NCBI GenBank assembly: GCA_021816545.1
Contig: JAKAXP010000094.1
Coordinates: forward strand, 1-8,583
Length of the DNA: 8,583 bases
Direction: 5' to 3'
DNA from: Bacteroidota bacterium
GTDB taxonomy: Bacteria; Bacteroidota; Bacteroidia; Bacteroidales; VadinHA17
Shown here in pieces: positions 1 through 6,139 of this stretch. The notes below the pieces were generated by a model that saw only the letters and a program-made list of their open reading frames with translations, was not told the DNA's origin and made no database searches. Every line of letters begins with the position of its first letter. Positions within the stretch are counted from its first letter, which is position 1. Both the position numbers and the translations under genes were made by a program.

Positions 1-527
1 CCGGCACCGGTGTCAGGGCTGTGACACAGCTTGAAAACGAGCGGCGCGGGCTGAGCGGAGAGATGGCTTACCCCTACGCAATTGACCTGAACTGCATCCC
101 GCAGTGCGACGTCTTCCTTGACAACGGTTACACCAAAGAGGAGATGAAGCTGGTGAATGAGACACGCAAGATACTGGGCGACGAGGAAATAAAGGTCACT
201 GCCACTGCAGTGAGAGTCCCGGTGACCGGAGGTCACTCGGAAGCTGTAAACATAGAGTTTGAAAGGGAATTTGACCTTGACAGGGTCAGAGCCCTGCTCT
301 CTTCAACATCCGGGGTTATTCTCTATGATGACCCGTCGCAGAACAAATACCCGATGCCAATCATCGCTCATGACCGTGACGAGGTCTTTGTAGGCCGTAT
401 AAGGCGTGATTTCTCACAGGAGAAAACGCTGAACATGTGGGTTGTTGCGGATAATATCCGTAAGGGAGCCGCCACCAATGCAGTGCAGATTGCAGAGCAC
501 ATGATGTCAGCAGGGCTGCTTAAATAA
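1..527 (+). CDS. asd: Aspartate-semialdehyde dehydrogenase, C-terminal part (5' end outside window)
   Basis: The enzyme makes L-aspartate-4-semialdehyde from aspartyl phosphate with NADPH, in the cytoplasm, on the route to lysine, threonine, methionine and diaminopimelate. The reading frame is open from base 3, and the residues GTGVRAV before a GTG at 21 fit the family, so this GTG is internal and the true start lies upstream. The fragment is the dimerisation/catalytic C-terminal domain. The motif RVPVTGGH gives an Arg (codon 213-215) and a His (codon 234-236) seven residues apart, as expected for the substrate-binding Arg and active-site His of the family. The active-site Cys must lie upstream of the window. 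The end GAATNAVQIAEHM is also typical. The stop TAA (525-527) overlaps the end of convergent hflX by 8 bases. Identification rests on these motifs and is secure. Confidence 0.95.
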   Translation, partial: GTGVRAVTQLENERRGLSGEMAYPYAIDLNCIPQCDVFLDNGYTKEEMKLVNETRKILGDEEIKVTATAVRVPVTGGHSEAVNIEFEREFDLDRVRALLSSTSGVILYDDPSQNKYPMPIIAHDRDEVFVGRIRRDFSQEKTLNMWVVADNIRKGAATNAVQIAEHMMSAGLLK

Positions 528-1749
528 CAGGCTCCTCAGACTCAAAAAGGAAATCGTTGTAGGGATACCGCTGTACGTGTATCTTCTTAACCTCCCCGTA
601 CAGCATCTTCCTGAGTTCATCAAAGTTATCGCGCTTTTTTGCTGATATAAAGACCGTTTGCTGGTCTCCGGCGTGAGCCATCCATGTCCTCCGCAGGTCA
701 TCAAGCGAGAGATTCTCCCTTTTCACCGGGGTCAGGTCATATTCATCCTTGCGGGTGAATGAGAAGAGATCGGTCTTGTTGAAGACAAGTATCGTAGGCT
801 TGTTGAGTGAACCAAGATCCTTCAGGGTTGCATTTACCACAGCCACCTGCTCCTCAAATCCCGGATGCGAAATATCAATCACATGCAGGAGCAGGTCGGC
901 TTCCCTTACCTCATCAAGGGTCGACTTGAATGACTCCACAAGGTCATGGGGCAGCTTGCGTATGAATCCTACCGTATCCGAAAGAAGGAATGGAAGGTTC
1001 CCCAGCACAACCTTCCTTACCGTGGTATCAAGCGTGGCAAACAGCTTGTTTTCGGCGAACAGGTCGGTCTTGCTGATCTGGTTCATCAGCGTTGACTTGC
1101 CCACGTTTGTGTAACCCACCAGGGCAACCCTGACCATCTTCTCCCTCCCCTTCCGGCGGGTATTCATCTGCGTATCAATCTTCTTCAGCTGTTCTTTGAG
1201 CTTTGTTATCTTGTCACGGATGATACGGCGGTCGGTCTCAATCTCAGTCTCACCGGGGCCTCTCAGCCCGATGCCTCCGCGCTGCCGTTCGAGGTGAGTC
1301 CACATGCCGGTAAGCCTGGGCAGAAGATACTGGTACTGGGCCAGTTCAACCTGTGTGCGTGCGTGCGATGTGCGTGCCCTGCCGGCAAAAATGTCAAGGA
1401 TAAGATTGGTGCGGTCAATTATGCGGCAGTTGAGGTCTTTCTCGATATTGCGCATCTGGCTGGGAGTAAGCTCATCATCAAAGATGGCAAGGGTGATCTC
1501 ATTGGAGGCAACGAAGGCAGCTATCTCCTCAATCTTACCCTTGTTAACAAATGTTCTGGGGTTGGGATGCTCAACGCGCTGCAGGAACTTCTTTACCGGG
1601 ACGGCACCGGCAGTCTCGGCCAGAAATGCCAGCTCGTCAAGATAATCACGGGCGCTTGCCTCACTTATCTCCGGGGTGATTACCCCTATCAATACCGCTC
1701 TTTCTATTGTCAAAAATGTTAATCTGTTTGTATTACTCCTGCTCCTCAT
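520..1749 (-). CDS. hflX: Ribosome-associated GTPase HflX
   Basis: HflX is a cytoplasmic GTPase that binds the 50S subunit and splits stalled or stress-inactivated ribosomes. From the ATG at 1749 the product is 409 aa. It shows an N-terminal HflX domain, the signature GGIGLRGPGE (about 158-167) with a helical linker, and a G domain: G1 GYTNVGKST (212-220), G2 TLDTT (239-243), G3 DTVGF (258-262), G4 NKTD (324-327) and G5 SAK (369-371). All GTP-binding motifs are intact. The frame extends upstream to a GTG at 1785, and a TTG at 1713 directly precedes the conserved segment IERAVLIG, so the start is uncertain; ATG was preferred. No clear Shine-Dalgarno was seen. It is convergent with asd and separated from the next minus-strand gene by the terminator at 1862-1897, so it is probably its own transcription unit. 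Confidence 0.95.
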   Translation of the reverse strand: MRSRSNTNRLTFLTIERAVLIGVITPEISEASARDYLDELAFLAETAGAVPVKKFLQRVEHPNPRTFVNKGKIEEIAAFVASNEITLAIFDDELTPSQMRNIEKDLNCRIIDRTNLILDIFAGRARTSHARTQVELAQYQYLLPRLTGMWTHLERQRGGIGLRGPGETEIETDRRIIRDKITKLKEQLKKIDTQMNTRRKGREKMVRVALVGYTNVGKSTLMNQISKTDLFAENKLFATLDTTVRKVVLGNLPFLLSDTVGFIRKLPHDLVESFKSTLDEVREADLLLHVIDISHPGFEEQVAVVNATLKDLGSLNKPTILVFNKTDLFSFTRKDEYDLTPVKRENLSLDDLRRTWMAHAGDQQTVFISAKKRDNFDELRKMLYGEVKKIHVQRYPYNDFLFESEEPVI

Positions 1750-1787
1750 GCCGCATGCAGTATGAAGAGCTCCCCTATCCTTCACAC

Positions 1788-1833
1788 CTGCCCTGGCAGA
1801 GAGGCTTCCATGCCTCCGGCAAAATCAGGGCAG
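1788..1833 (-). other. Nested inverted repeat upstream of hflX
   Basis: CTGCCCTG (1788-1795) and CAGGGCAG (1826-1833) pair perfectly over 8 bp. Inside them GAGGC (1801-1805) and GCCTC (1812-1816) form a second hairpin with a 6-base loop. Transcribed with hflX, this would fold as a two-level stem in the leader, close to the possible starts. No T-run follows on either side, so it does not look like a terminator. It could be a leader RNA structure or a protein-binding site; its role is unknown. Confidence 0.4.
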
Positions 1834-1861
1834 CTGTGATTCTGTCACTTGCCGGTGGCAG

Positions 1862-1897
1862 AAAAAAAACCGCCCCGGTCCTGAGGGGGCCGGGGCG
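1862..1897 (-). terminator. Intrinsic terminator of the lipoprotein gene
   Basis: CGCCCCGG (1871-1878) pairs with CCGGGGCG (1890-1897). With one wobble pair the stem reaches 11 bp, leaving a 5-base loop (1882-1886). Read on the minus strand the stem is followed by a run of eight T (A-run at 1862-1869). It lies 17 bases past the stop codon of the minus-strand gene at 1914-3086, so it terminates that unit and insulates hflX. The plus strand has no comparable T-run, so the signal is one-directional. Confidence 0.92.
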
Positions 1898-1913
1898 TCA
1901 AAATTAATACAAA

Positions 1914-3086
1914 CTAATTAATAAACCTTCTGTTGGCTTCCATGAAGCCCCTTATGGCATTCTTAAGGTTTTCAGTACACATTATGACCATTTCGATATC
2001 CATCGGGAACTCTATGATCTGCGACTGCAGCATCTTCTTCTGCTCTGCTGACAACGCACCCACATCACCTATTGCCCTTGCCGAAACATGTTCAAAATCC
2101 GACCTCGCCCCGATAGGTTCCTTCTTGATTGTACGCTCAGGATAGAGCGACATCATCTCAACATCACCCTGTATGACGCACTCCTTTACCTGGAAGGTCT
2201 GTATGAGGGCGCACTGGAGATCCTTGAATTTCTTGACCTTGATGTCATTGCCGAGTGAATCCTTCATCACATTTCCCTTCGCATCCTTGACATAGTCGAA
2301 CCCGTCCTCAACCCTTGCCTTGACAAGCGTGTCACGCTGGAACTGCCTGTCAGGACTGACGGCCACCGTGCGGAGGTTTATATTAATAAGGTAGTCTATC
2401 TGGGTGTCGCTATCGGGCATTGTTGTATAATACTCCACCCACTCGCTGTTAAGCCGCGGCAGATCGAGTGCCAGGAGATCCTTTTCAAATTCTTCGGGGA
2501 ATTTGACCACCGAGTAGTTCTTGACTGTCACATAGGCGCGGCTGATTCCCAGATAATGAGCTTCCTGCATCATCTGGTCGATGTTCGGGTAATCTCCCAC
2601 ATACTCCCTGGCGCGGGCGAATTCGGCGAATGCCTGGCGGTAAGATTCCTTCGTGTTGTTTTTCATCAGCTCCTGGCCGTGTGCATAGTAGAAGTCGGCC
2701 GCATTTTTCTTGGCAATTACCATCTCCTGCATGTAATCAACGTAAGGCCATTCGATGGTTCTGCCCTCGTACCTGATGGGAGTCACGGTGCGCACAGCGG
2801 CCTGGCGGTCGCTCATCTTCCGGTAGATCATATAGATCTCATCCCAGGCGTTGGTCCTGCCTTCCATCTTCAGGTAACGAATCCGTTCGTTGTCCTGTTC
2901 AAGGGCGATGTTCATTGCGCGCTCCAGGGTTTCAATGTCCTTTTCGCTCCCGGGTTTTTTCCTGAGTTCAGTCACGGCTTTTGTGATGGCAGCGTCATAG
3001 TTGCCTACTTCAAGCTGTTTCTTGGATGATCCGCAGCCTGACATCAGCATGGCTGCAACAAATAAGATTCCGATGGTCCGTTTCAT
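1914..3086 (-). CDS. Predicted lipoprotein of unknown function, helical/TPR-like N-terminal half
   Basis: The 390-aa product begins with a lipoprotein signal peptide: MKR, a hydrophobic core, then MSGC with the acylated Cys at residue 18. The residues after the Cys (GSSKK) are not acidic, so they do not resemble the Bacteroidota surface-export signal, and a periplasm-facing lipoprotein is more likely. The mature part starts with a helical stretch reminiscent of TPR-type repeats (about 25-175, with segments such as NYDAAITKAVTELRKKP and YRQAFAEFARAREYVGDYP). A C-terminal half follows, with likely beta strands (about 185-330) and a closing helix. I do not recognise a named family. It lies 71 bp downstream of tonB on the same strand, with a terminator hairpin between the two genes and no good promoter of its own, so it may depend on read-through. 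The strong terminator at 1862-1897 ends the unit. Function unknown; an envelope role is inferred only from the signal and the neighbour. Confidence 0.88.
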   Translation of the reverse strand: MKRTIGILFVAAMLMSGCGSSKKQLEVGNYDAAITKAVTELRKKPGSEKDIETLERAMNIALEQDNERIRYLKMEGRTNAWDEIYMIYRKMSDRQAAVRTVTPIRYEGRTIEWPYVDYMQEMVIAKKNAADFYYAHGQELMKNNTKESYRQAFAEFARAREYVGDYPNIDQMMQEAHYLGISRAYVTVKNYSVVKFPEEFEKDLLALDLPRLNSEWVEYYTTMPDSDTQIDYLININLRTVAVSPDRQFQRDTLVKARVEDGFDYVKDAKGNVMKDSLGNDIKVKKFKDLQCALIQTFQVKECVIQGDVEMMSLYPERTIKKEPIGARSDFEHVSARAIGDVGALSAEQKKMLQSQIIEFPMDIEMVIMCTENLKNAIRGFMEANRRFIN

Positions 3087-3098
3087 AGCAATGGATTT

Positions 3099-3131
3099 AA
3101 AAAACCCCGCTTTTCATTGTGAAGGCGGGGT
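3099..3131 (-). terminator. Terminator/attenuator hairpin between tonB and the lipoprotein gene
   Basis: ACCCCGC (3104-3110) pairs with GCGGGGT (3125-3131), and weaker pairs extend the stem toward a loop at about 3115-3120. On the minus strand the stem is followed by six T (A-run 3099-3104). It lies 27 bases past the tonB stop and 13 bases before the lipoprotein ATG, so it may lower rather than abolish expression of the downstream gene. Confidence 0.8.
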
Positions 3132-3157
3132 GTATGATAAACGCTGTATCGGTCTGA

Positions 3158-3844
3158 TTATTGCAGCTGGAAGATGATGGGTATTGAATATCTTACCCTC
3201 ACCGGCCGGCCGCGCTGCATTCCCGGTTCCCATTTGGGTGAAGCTGCCACTGCTTCCTTGGCTGCTTCGTCAAGCAGTGCGTCCACGCTGCGTGATACGC
3301 TTACATTGCTGACGTTACCGTTTGTCTCAACAACGAAGGTTATGAATACACGTCCCTGGATGCCGTTTTCGGCTGCGAGTTCGGGATAGCGTACCCGTTT
3401 CTGGACCCACTCGCGGAAGGTATTGATGTCACCGCCCTTGAATTTGGGCATATCCTCCACTATAACGAAGATCTCCTCCTCCACTTCTTCCTCCTCGGCC
3501 TGCAGGACAGGCGCATAGATTTCGACAACCTTGTCTTCGGATGTCTCGTCGTCTTCGAATCTCACCTCGTTGTCAATCACCACGTCGTCTTCAACGATCT
3601 CGAACAGGTCAGTGACTGTCACTTCTGGCGGGGGCATCTCCTCGGGGGGAGTTTCTTCCGTCACCGGGATCTGTTCCTCCTCGATTGCCTCCTCAGTCAT
3701 CCCGGCAAAAGCCGAGTCTTTTTTCTGGCCGCTGGTCCACTCCATTGCACCAAGGCAGACGAGCAGGGCAACGATGAGCCCTAACTGTATGAACAGTGAC
3801 TTTTTGTTTTCGAGATTTGCCTTTTCGTTTTTCTTCGCTTCCAT
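3158..3844 (-). CDS. TonB family energy-transducing protein
   Basis: TonB proteins carry proton-motive energy from ExbB/ExbD in the inner membrane to TonB-dependent transporters in the outer membrane. The 228-aa product has a short charged cytoplasmic N-terminus (1-16), one membrane helix (about 17-34), a periplasmic linker (35-125) and a TonB C-terminal domain (about 135-228). Domain hallmarks are YPELA (153-157), NGIQGRVF (160-167), a KWEPG motif (204-208), then GRPVRVRYSIPI near the end. The linker is dominated by Glu, Asp and Pro rather than Lys-Pro repeats; acidic linkers occur in Bacteroidota TonB-like proteins. The start is ATG, with a TAACTTTG promoter element just upstream. No exbB or exbD is in the window, so the partner transporter is not known. 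Because many paralogues exist per genome, no gene symbol is assigned. Confidence 0.92.
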   Translation of the reverse strand: MEAKKNEKANLENKKSLFIQLGLIVALLVCLGAMEWTSGQKKDSAFAGMTEEAIEEEQIPVTEETPPEEMPPPEVTVTDLFEIVEDDVVIDNEVRFEDDETSEDKVVEIYAPVLQAEEEEVEEEIFVIVEDMPKFKGGDINTFREWVQKRVRYPELAAENGIQGRVFITFVVETNGNVSNVSVSRSVDALLDEAAKEAVAASPKWEPGMQRGRPVRVRYSIPIIFQLQ

Positions 3845-3866
3845 TGTAATGCTGTTATAGGCACCT

Positions 3867-3874
3867 CAAAGTTA
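3867..3874 (-). promoter_or_regulatory. Bacteroidota-type -7 promoter element for tonB
   Basis: On the minus strand these bases read TAACTTTG, a full match to the Bacteroidota -7 consensus TAnnTTTG. The expected start of transcription, about 7 bases downstream, leaves a leader of roughly 15 bases before the tonB ATG. No clear TTTG -33 box is seen at the usual spacing, so the core match carries the call. Confidence 0.6.
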
Positions 3875-3929
3875 CAAATTTGTTTGTCATCTCCTACGTG
3901 GAGGGGTTAAGTGATTTATAAAAAATTTC

Positions 3930-3937
3930 TATATTTG
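3930..3937 (+). promoter_or_regulatory. Bacteroidota-type -7 promoter element for tRNA-Ala
   Basis: The bases read TATATTTG, a full match to TAnnTTTG, followed by CACCGCC where initiation would be expected. It lies about 57 bases before the tRNA. It is divergent from the tonB promoter, and the two elements are only about 55 bases apart. No -33 TTTG is evident. Confidence 0.65.
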
Positions 3938-3994
3938 CACCGCCGTGCGATTTTGGAGATGGTTATCAGGTTGTGCGGAAGTTCATTAAAGAAT

Positions 3995-4068
3995 GGGGAT
4001 ATAGCTCAGTTGGCTAGAGCGTGTGACTGGCAGTCACAAGGTCAGGGGTTCGATTCCCCTTATCTCCA
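3995..4068 (+). tRNA. tRNA-Ala (anticodon GGC)
   Basis: A complete cloverleaf can be drawn. The acceptor stem is 3995-4001 with 4061-4067, the D stem GCTC/GAGC is 4004-4007 with 4017-4020, the anticodon stem TGTGA/TCACA is 4022-4026 with 4034-4038, and the T stem AGGGG/CCCCT is 4044-4048 with 4056-4060 around TTCGATT. The anticodon loop CTGGCAG puts GGC at 34-36, which reads GCC and GCU codons. The acceptor stem has a G3:U70 wobble pair, the classic alanine identity element, which agrees with the anticodon. The discriminator base is A (4068). The gene does not encode a CCA end: the bases after the A are CCC. A terminator follows directly. Confidence 0.96.
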
Positions 4069-4078
4069 CCCGAATAAT

Positions 4079-4116
4079 AAAGCAGTTATGAATTCATTTT
4101 CATAGCTGCTTTTTTA
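4079..4116 (+). terminator. Intrinsic terminator after tRNA-Ala
   Basis: A 14-bp stem with one wobble pair forms between 4079-4092 and 4099-4112 around a 6-base loop, followed by a T-run ending at 4115. It begins 11 bases after the tRNA and ends that single-gene transcript. Confidence 0.88.
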
Positions 4117-4473
4117 ATTGAATACACGGTAGAATACACAACCACCTTAATTAAGCTCTGCAATTAGAATAATTTTCTCATATAAAAAGAAGCATCGTTC
4201 TGAATTGATCAGGGGGCAATCTAATTGGAGGGATCTCTTAGATAATGATACATGGCCATAGTATCTTATTACTTTTAAATGGTCCATTTAAAGGGCTATT
4301 AATTGCCATGGCAGTCTGCATTATTTGTTATTGGTAAGAGAAATTATGACCCCTTTTAATAATGGTTGCTCAATGAATTCTTGCATGTATGTATGATGGA
4401 TGATTCTCACAACTGCAAATTCATGAAAAAGACCAGGAGCGTTCGGGTGGTTGACTGTGTTGTAAAAATTTGA
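4117..4473. other. AT-rich non-coding stretch after the tRNA, with palindromes and a short direct repeat
   Basis: I see no gene here on either strand. The composition turns AT-rich just after the tRNA terminator. GAATACAC occurs twice (4120-4127 and 4132-4139), offset by 12 bases. Three palindromic sites lie within about 60 bases: ATGGCCAT (4252-4259), a 19-base near-palindrome (4274-4292) and TGCCATGGCA (4304-4313). The stretch is also the downstream flank of the radical SAM gene, but I found no terminator for that gene in it. Confidence 0.6.
4272..4294. repeat. Palindrome with 9-bp perfect arms
   Basis: TTTAAATGG (4274-4282) and CCATTTAAA (4284-4292) are exact inverted copies around the single base 4283. 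A wobble pair and a C-G pair extend the arms to 4272 and 4294. It is not followed by a T-run on the plus strand. A dimeric DNA-binding protein site or a very tight hairpin are both possible. Confidence 0.5.
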
Positions 4474-5544
4474 TTAATTTCTTAAATAGCTACGAAAAAT
4501 ATTATAGTAGTCAATAAGATTCCGATGTATACAATAATCGCAAGGATTTTGACATTGAGTTAGTCTTTTCTTCTCAGCCCTTGCGATCTCGCTTCTTAAA
4601 ACTAGACTTATATTATCAGTAGCAATATTCCCGATGGGAGAATTTGAATAATCGCATAATCTTACATATCCCTCATTATTTATATAAATATCACGGAGAG
4701 GGGCACTGCAAAAAGTTCTTTTTTCAAAATCATTTATCCTGAACCACTGCTTCATTCTCTTTTCAGAATTAAGAATATTTATGCCTTCTTTCTTCAGTGC
4801 AACTAACTTCTCAACAGAGTCTTGAAGGGTAATCATATTTATGGCTGCCAGCCTCTCAAACGAGTCAATTTTTTCTTCTATAAAGATATCTCGTCGTCGT
4901 CTTATGGGATCAAAAGTAATGCCCGCTACATCCATCTCCTTCGCATATTTCGCAATGGAAGGAAGCTCCTTTAAATTCAGGCTATTTACTACAGTTTTAA
5001 AAAAGACCTTTGTGCTTAGCGAGTTCTTTTTGATGTATGTCCTCAAATATTCAATATTTGATTTTACGGAATCTACAAATGAAACACCCCTAATTTTATG
5101 GTATACTTCACTGTCTAAACTGTCAATCGATATATTTATACTCAACGGATGCAACTTCAAGAGTCTTTCTACATTAATAATCGTCAGTAATTTCCCATTC
5201 GTAGTAATCGTAAATGGCAATTTGGCATCATGACAAAATTCGAATATTTCAAAGACATCATCTTTTAAAAGTATTTCACCACCCGCAAAGCCAACATGAA
5301 AATACTTATAACTTGATTTAAGTTGTTTCAAAGTATTGATCCAAACTGAAGCTGTCAATTCCTTCTTGCTTTGACGCCAAACATCACACATATTGCATTT
5401 TGAGTTACAATCATTGTTTAATTGTGCGATCACTCTAATGGGATGGGCAAAGTTAATCTTTAGGTATTTGTAGAATTGTATGCTAGCCATATTTCTTAAA
5501 AAGCAATAGGCCTCCATAAAGACTGGGTTACTCGCTTTCATCAT
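4474..5544 (-). CDS. Radical SAM enzyme with SPASM/Twitch-like C-terminal cluster domain, substrate unknown
   Basis: The 356-aa product (from ATG at 5544) carries the radical SAM signature CNSKCNMC (Cys 46, 50, 53), which binds the 4Fe-4S cluster that cleaves S-adenosylmethionine. GGE follows at 88-90, the family's SAM-binding motif. The C-terminal region has more cysteines in a SPASM/Twitch-like order: C279, C297 (RLCDYS), then PIGNI, then C331, C335 and C338 (CQNPCDYC), which suggests an auxiliary cluster. Enzymes of this layout include peptide-modifying maturases, but others act on sugars, lipids or proteins, so the substrate is open. The frame extends to a TTG at 5556. The ATG was preferred, and only a weak AGGA lies upstream. 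The gene stands alone in AT-rich DNA (19 of 60 bases are G or C in 4681-4740) next to a tRNA, which suggests horizontal acquisition. No precursor peptide, peptidase or transporter gene was recognised beside it. Confidence 0.9.
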   Translation of the reverse strand: MMKASNPVFMEAYCFLRNMASIQFYKYLKINFAHPIRVIAQLNNDCNSKCNMCDVWRQSKKELTASVWINTLKQLKSSYKYFHVGFAGGEILLKDDVFEIFEFCHDAKLPFTITTNGKLLTIINVERLLKLHPLSINISIDSLDSEVYHKIRGVSFVDSVKSNIEYLRTYIKKNSLSTKVFFKTVVNSLNLKELPSIAKYAKEMDVAGITFDPIRRRRDIFIEEKIDSFERLAAINMITLQDSVEKLVALKKEGINILNSEKRMKQWFRINDFEKRTFCSAPLRDIYINNEGYVRLCDYSNSPIGNIATDNISLVLRSEIARAEKKRLTQCQNPCDYCIHRNLIDYYNIFRSYLRN

Positions 5545-5736
5545 GTTAATTTTCAAATCCTAACTAATATTCAGACAGCCCCACAAGATAACATATCTAA
5601 ATATGAAAAAGAAACCCAAAATAAAAAATTGAATGAACTGACGGTTTATCTAGATGAATGGTAGACGATAAACAGTAAATGGATTTTGGAGAGGCACGGA
5701 TATGAATAGGTATAAGGAGTCGCTAAATCTTCATCA

Positions 5737-6070
5737 TGTCTCGTCCTAGAAAAACCTTACACATTTGGTTAGTAATCCTGATCTCACTTTACAATTCCAA
5801 TTATTTAATCCTAAATGAGCTTTACAGTACCTGACAATGATAGATTAATATTATCAAACAAGTATTTGTTCTTTCATTTTTTCTCGTTTAGAATATTGTT
5901 TCCATCGCTTTCCTATTAATCCTTCATGGTTATGAGCTATATCTGGTGTAAGGAAATCAATACTCGAGTGAGGTCTTTTTGCATTTTAGTGAGACAGGTC
6001 TTATCGGCAGAAACAGGACTGGGCTTTTTATTCATTTTGGTACACCTAGAACAATTTTTGGGACGAATAG
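5737..6070 (-). mobile_element. Internally deleted IS3-type insertion sequence relic
   Basis: The stretch contains the end of a transposase frame on the minus strand (5854-5985). It is bounded by imperfect inverted ends: TGTCTCGTCCTAGAAAAA starts at 5737, and the opposite side (about 6052-6070) reads inward as CTATTCGTCCCAAAAATT. The two share TCGTCC followed by an A-rich block. Complete IS3-family elements are over 1 kb, so most of the element is missing. The right boundary is approximate, and no convincing target-site duplication was seen. The transposase end is firm evidence; the exact ends are inference. Confidence 0.55.
5854..5985 (-). pseudogene. C-terminal fragment of an IS3-type transposase (integrase core end)
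   Basis: The minus strand from 5985 to the TGA at 5854-5856 encodes 43 residues beginning NAKRPHSSIDFLTPDIAH and continuing with GLIGKRWKQY. The RPHSSI-x-LTP-x-AH block and a following KRW-x-Y are typical of the C-terminus of IS3-family transposases, where the Asn-x-x-Arg-Pro-His motif ends the integrase core. A TAA directly precedes the fragment in frame, and no start codon or catalytic Asp/Glu region is present. An ATG at 6035 begins a short frame in another phase (MNKKPSPVSADK), which may be a displaced part. This is a dead gene. Family assignment is from motif memory, and the exact IS name cannot be given. Confidence 0.72.
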
Positions 6071-6139
6071 AACCATCTAAATCTAAATACCTGTTCTAAC
6101 TTTATACGGAAACTTAGTATTAACTAAATCACCACAGTC

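Larger units (their letters stand above)
5557..6139. other. Long AT-rich intergenic stretch carrying an IS relic
   Basis: No intact gene was found. Bases 5737 to about 6070 look like the remains of an insertion sequence (listed separately). The part before it holds the upstream region of the radical SAM gene and a 7-bp inverted pair, GTTTATC (5644-5650) and GATAAAC (5667-5673). The part after it holds the upstream region of the small secreted protein gene, with a near-match TAACTTTA to the -7 box at 6097-6104. Confidence 0.6.

Noticed and set aside
21..23. GTG as the start of a separate short gene
   Set aside because: The frame is open upstream and the residues before it fit aspartate-semialdehyde dehydrogenase, so this is an internal Val codon.
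749..1722. Plus-strand open frames at 749-1114, 1294-1722 and 1304-1645
   Set aside because: They lie opposite hflX, whose minus-strand protein has complete GTPase motifs, and their translations are low-complexity with no family features.
2556..3029. Plus-strand open frame of 157 codons
   Set aside because: It is the antisense of the lipoprotein gene, which has a signal peptide and terminator supporting the minus strand.
5644..5673. Inverted pair GTTTATC/GATAAAC upstream of the radical SAM gene
   Set aside because: The arms are only 7 bp with a 16-base gap in AT-rich DNA, so chance is likely.
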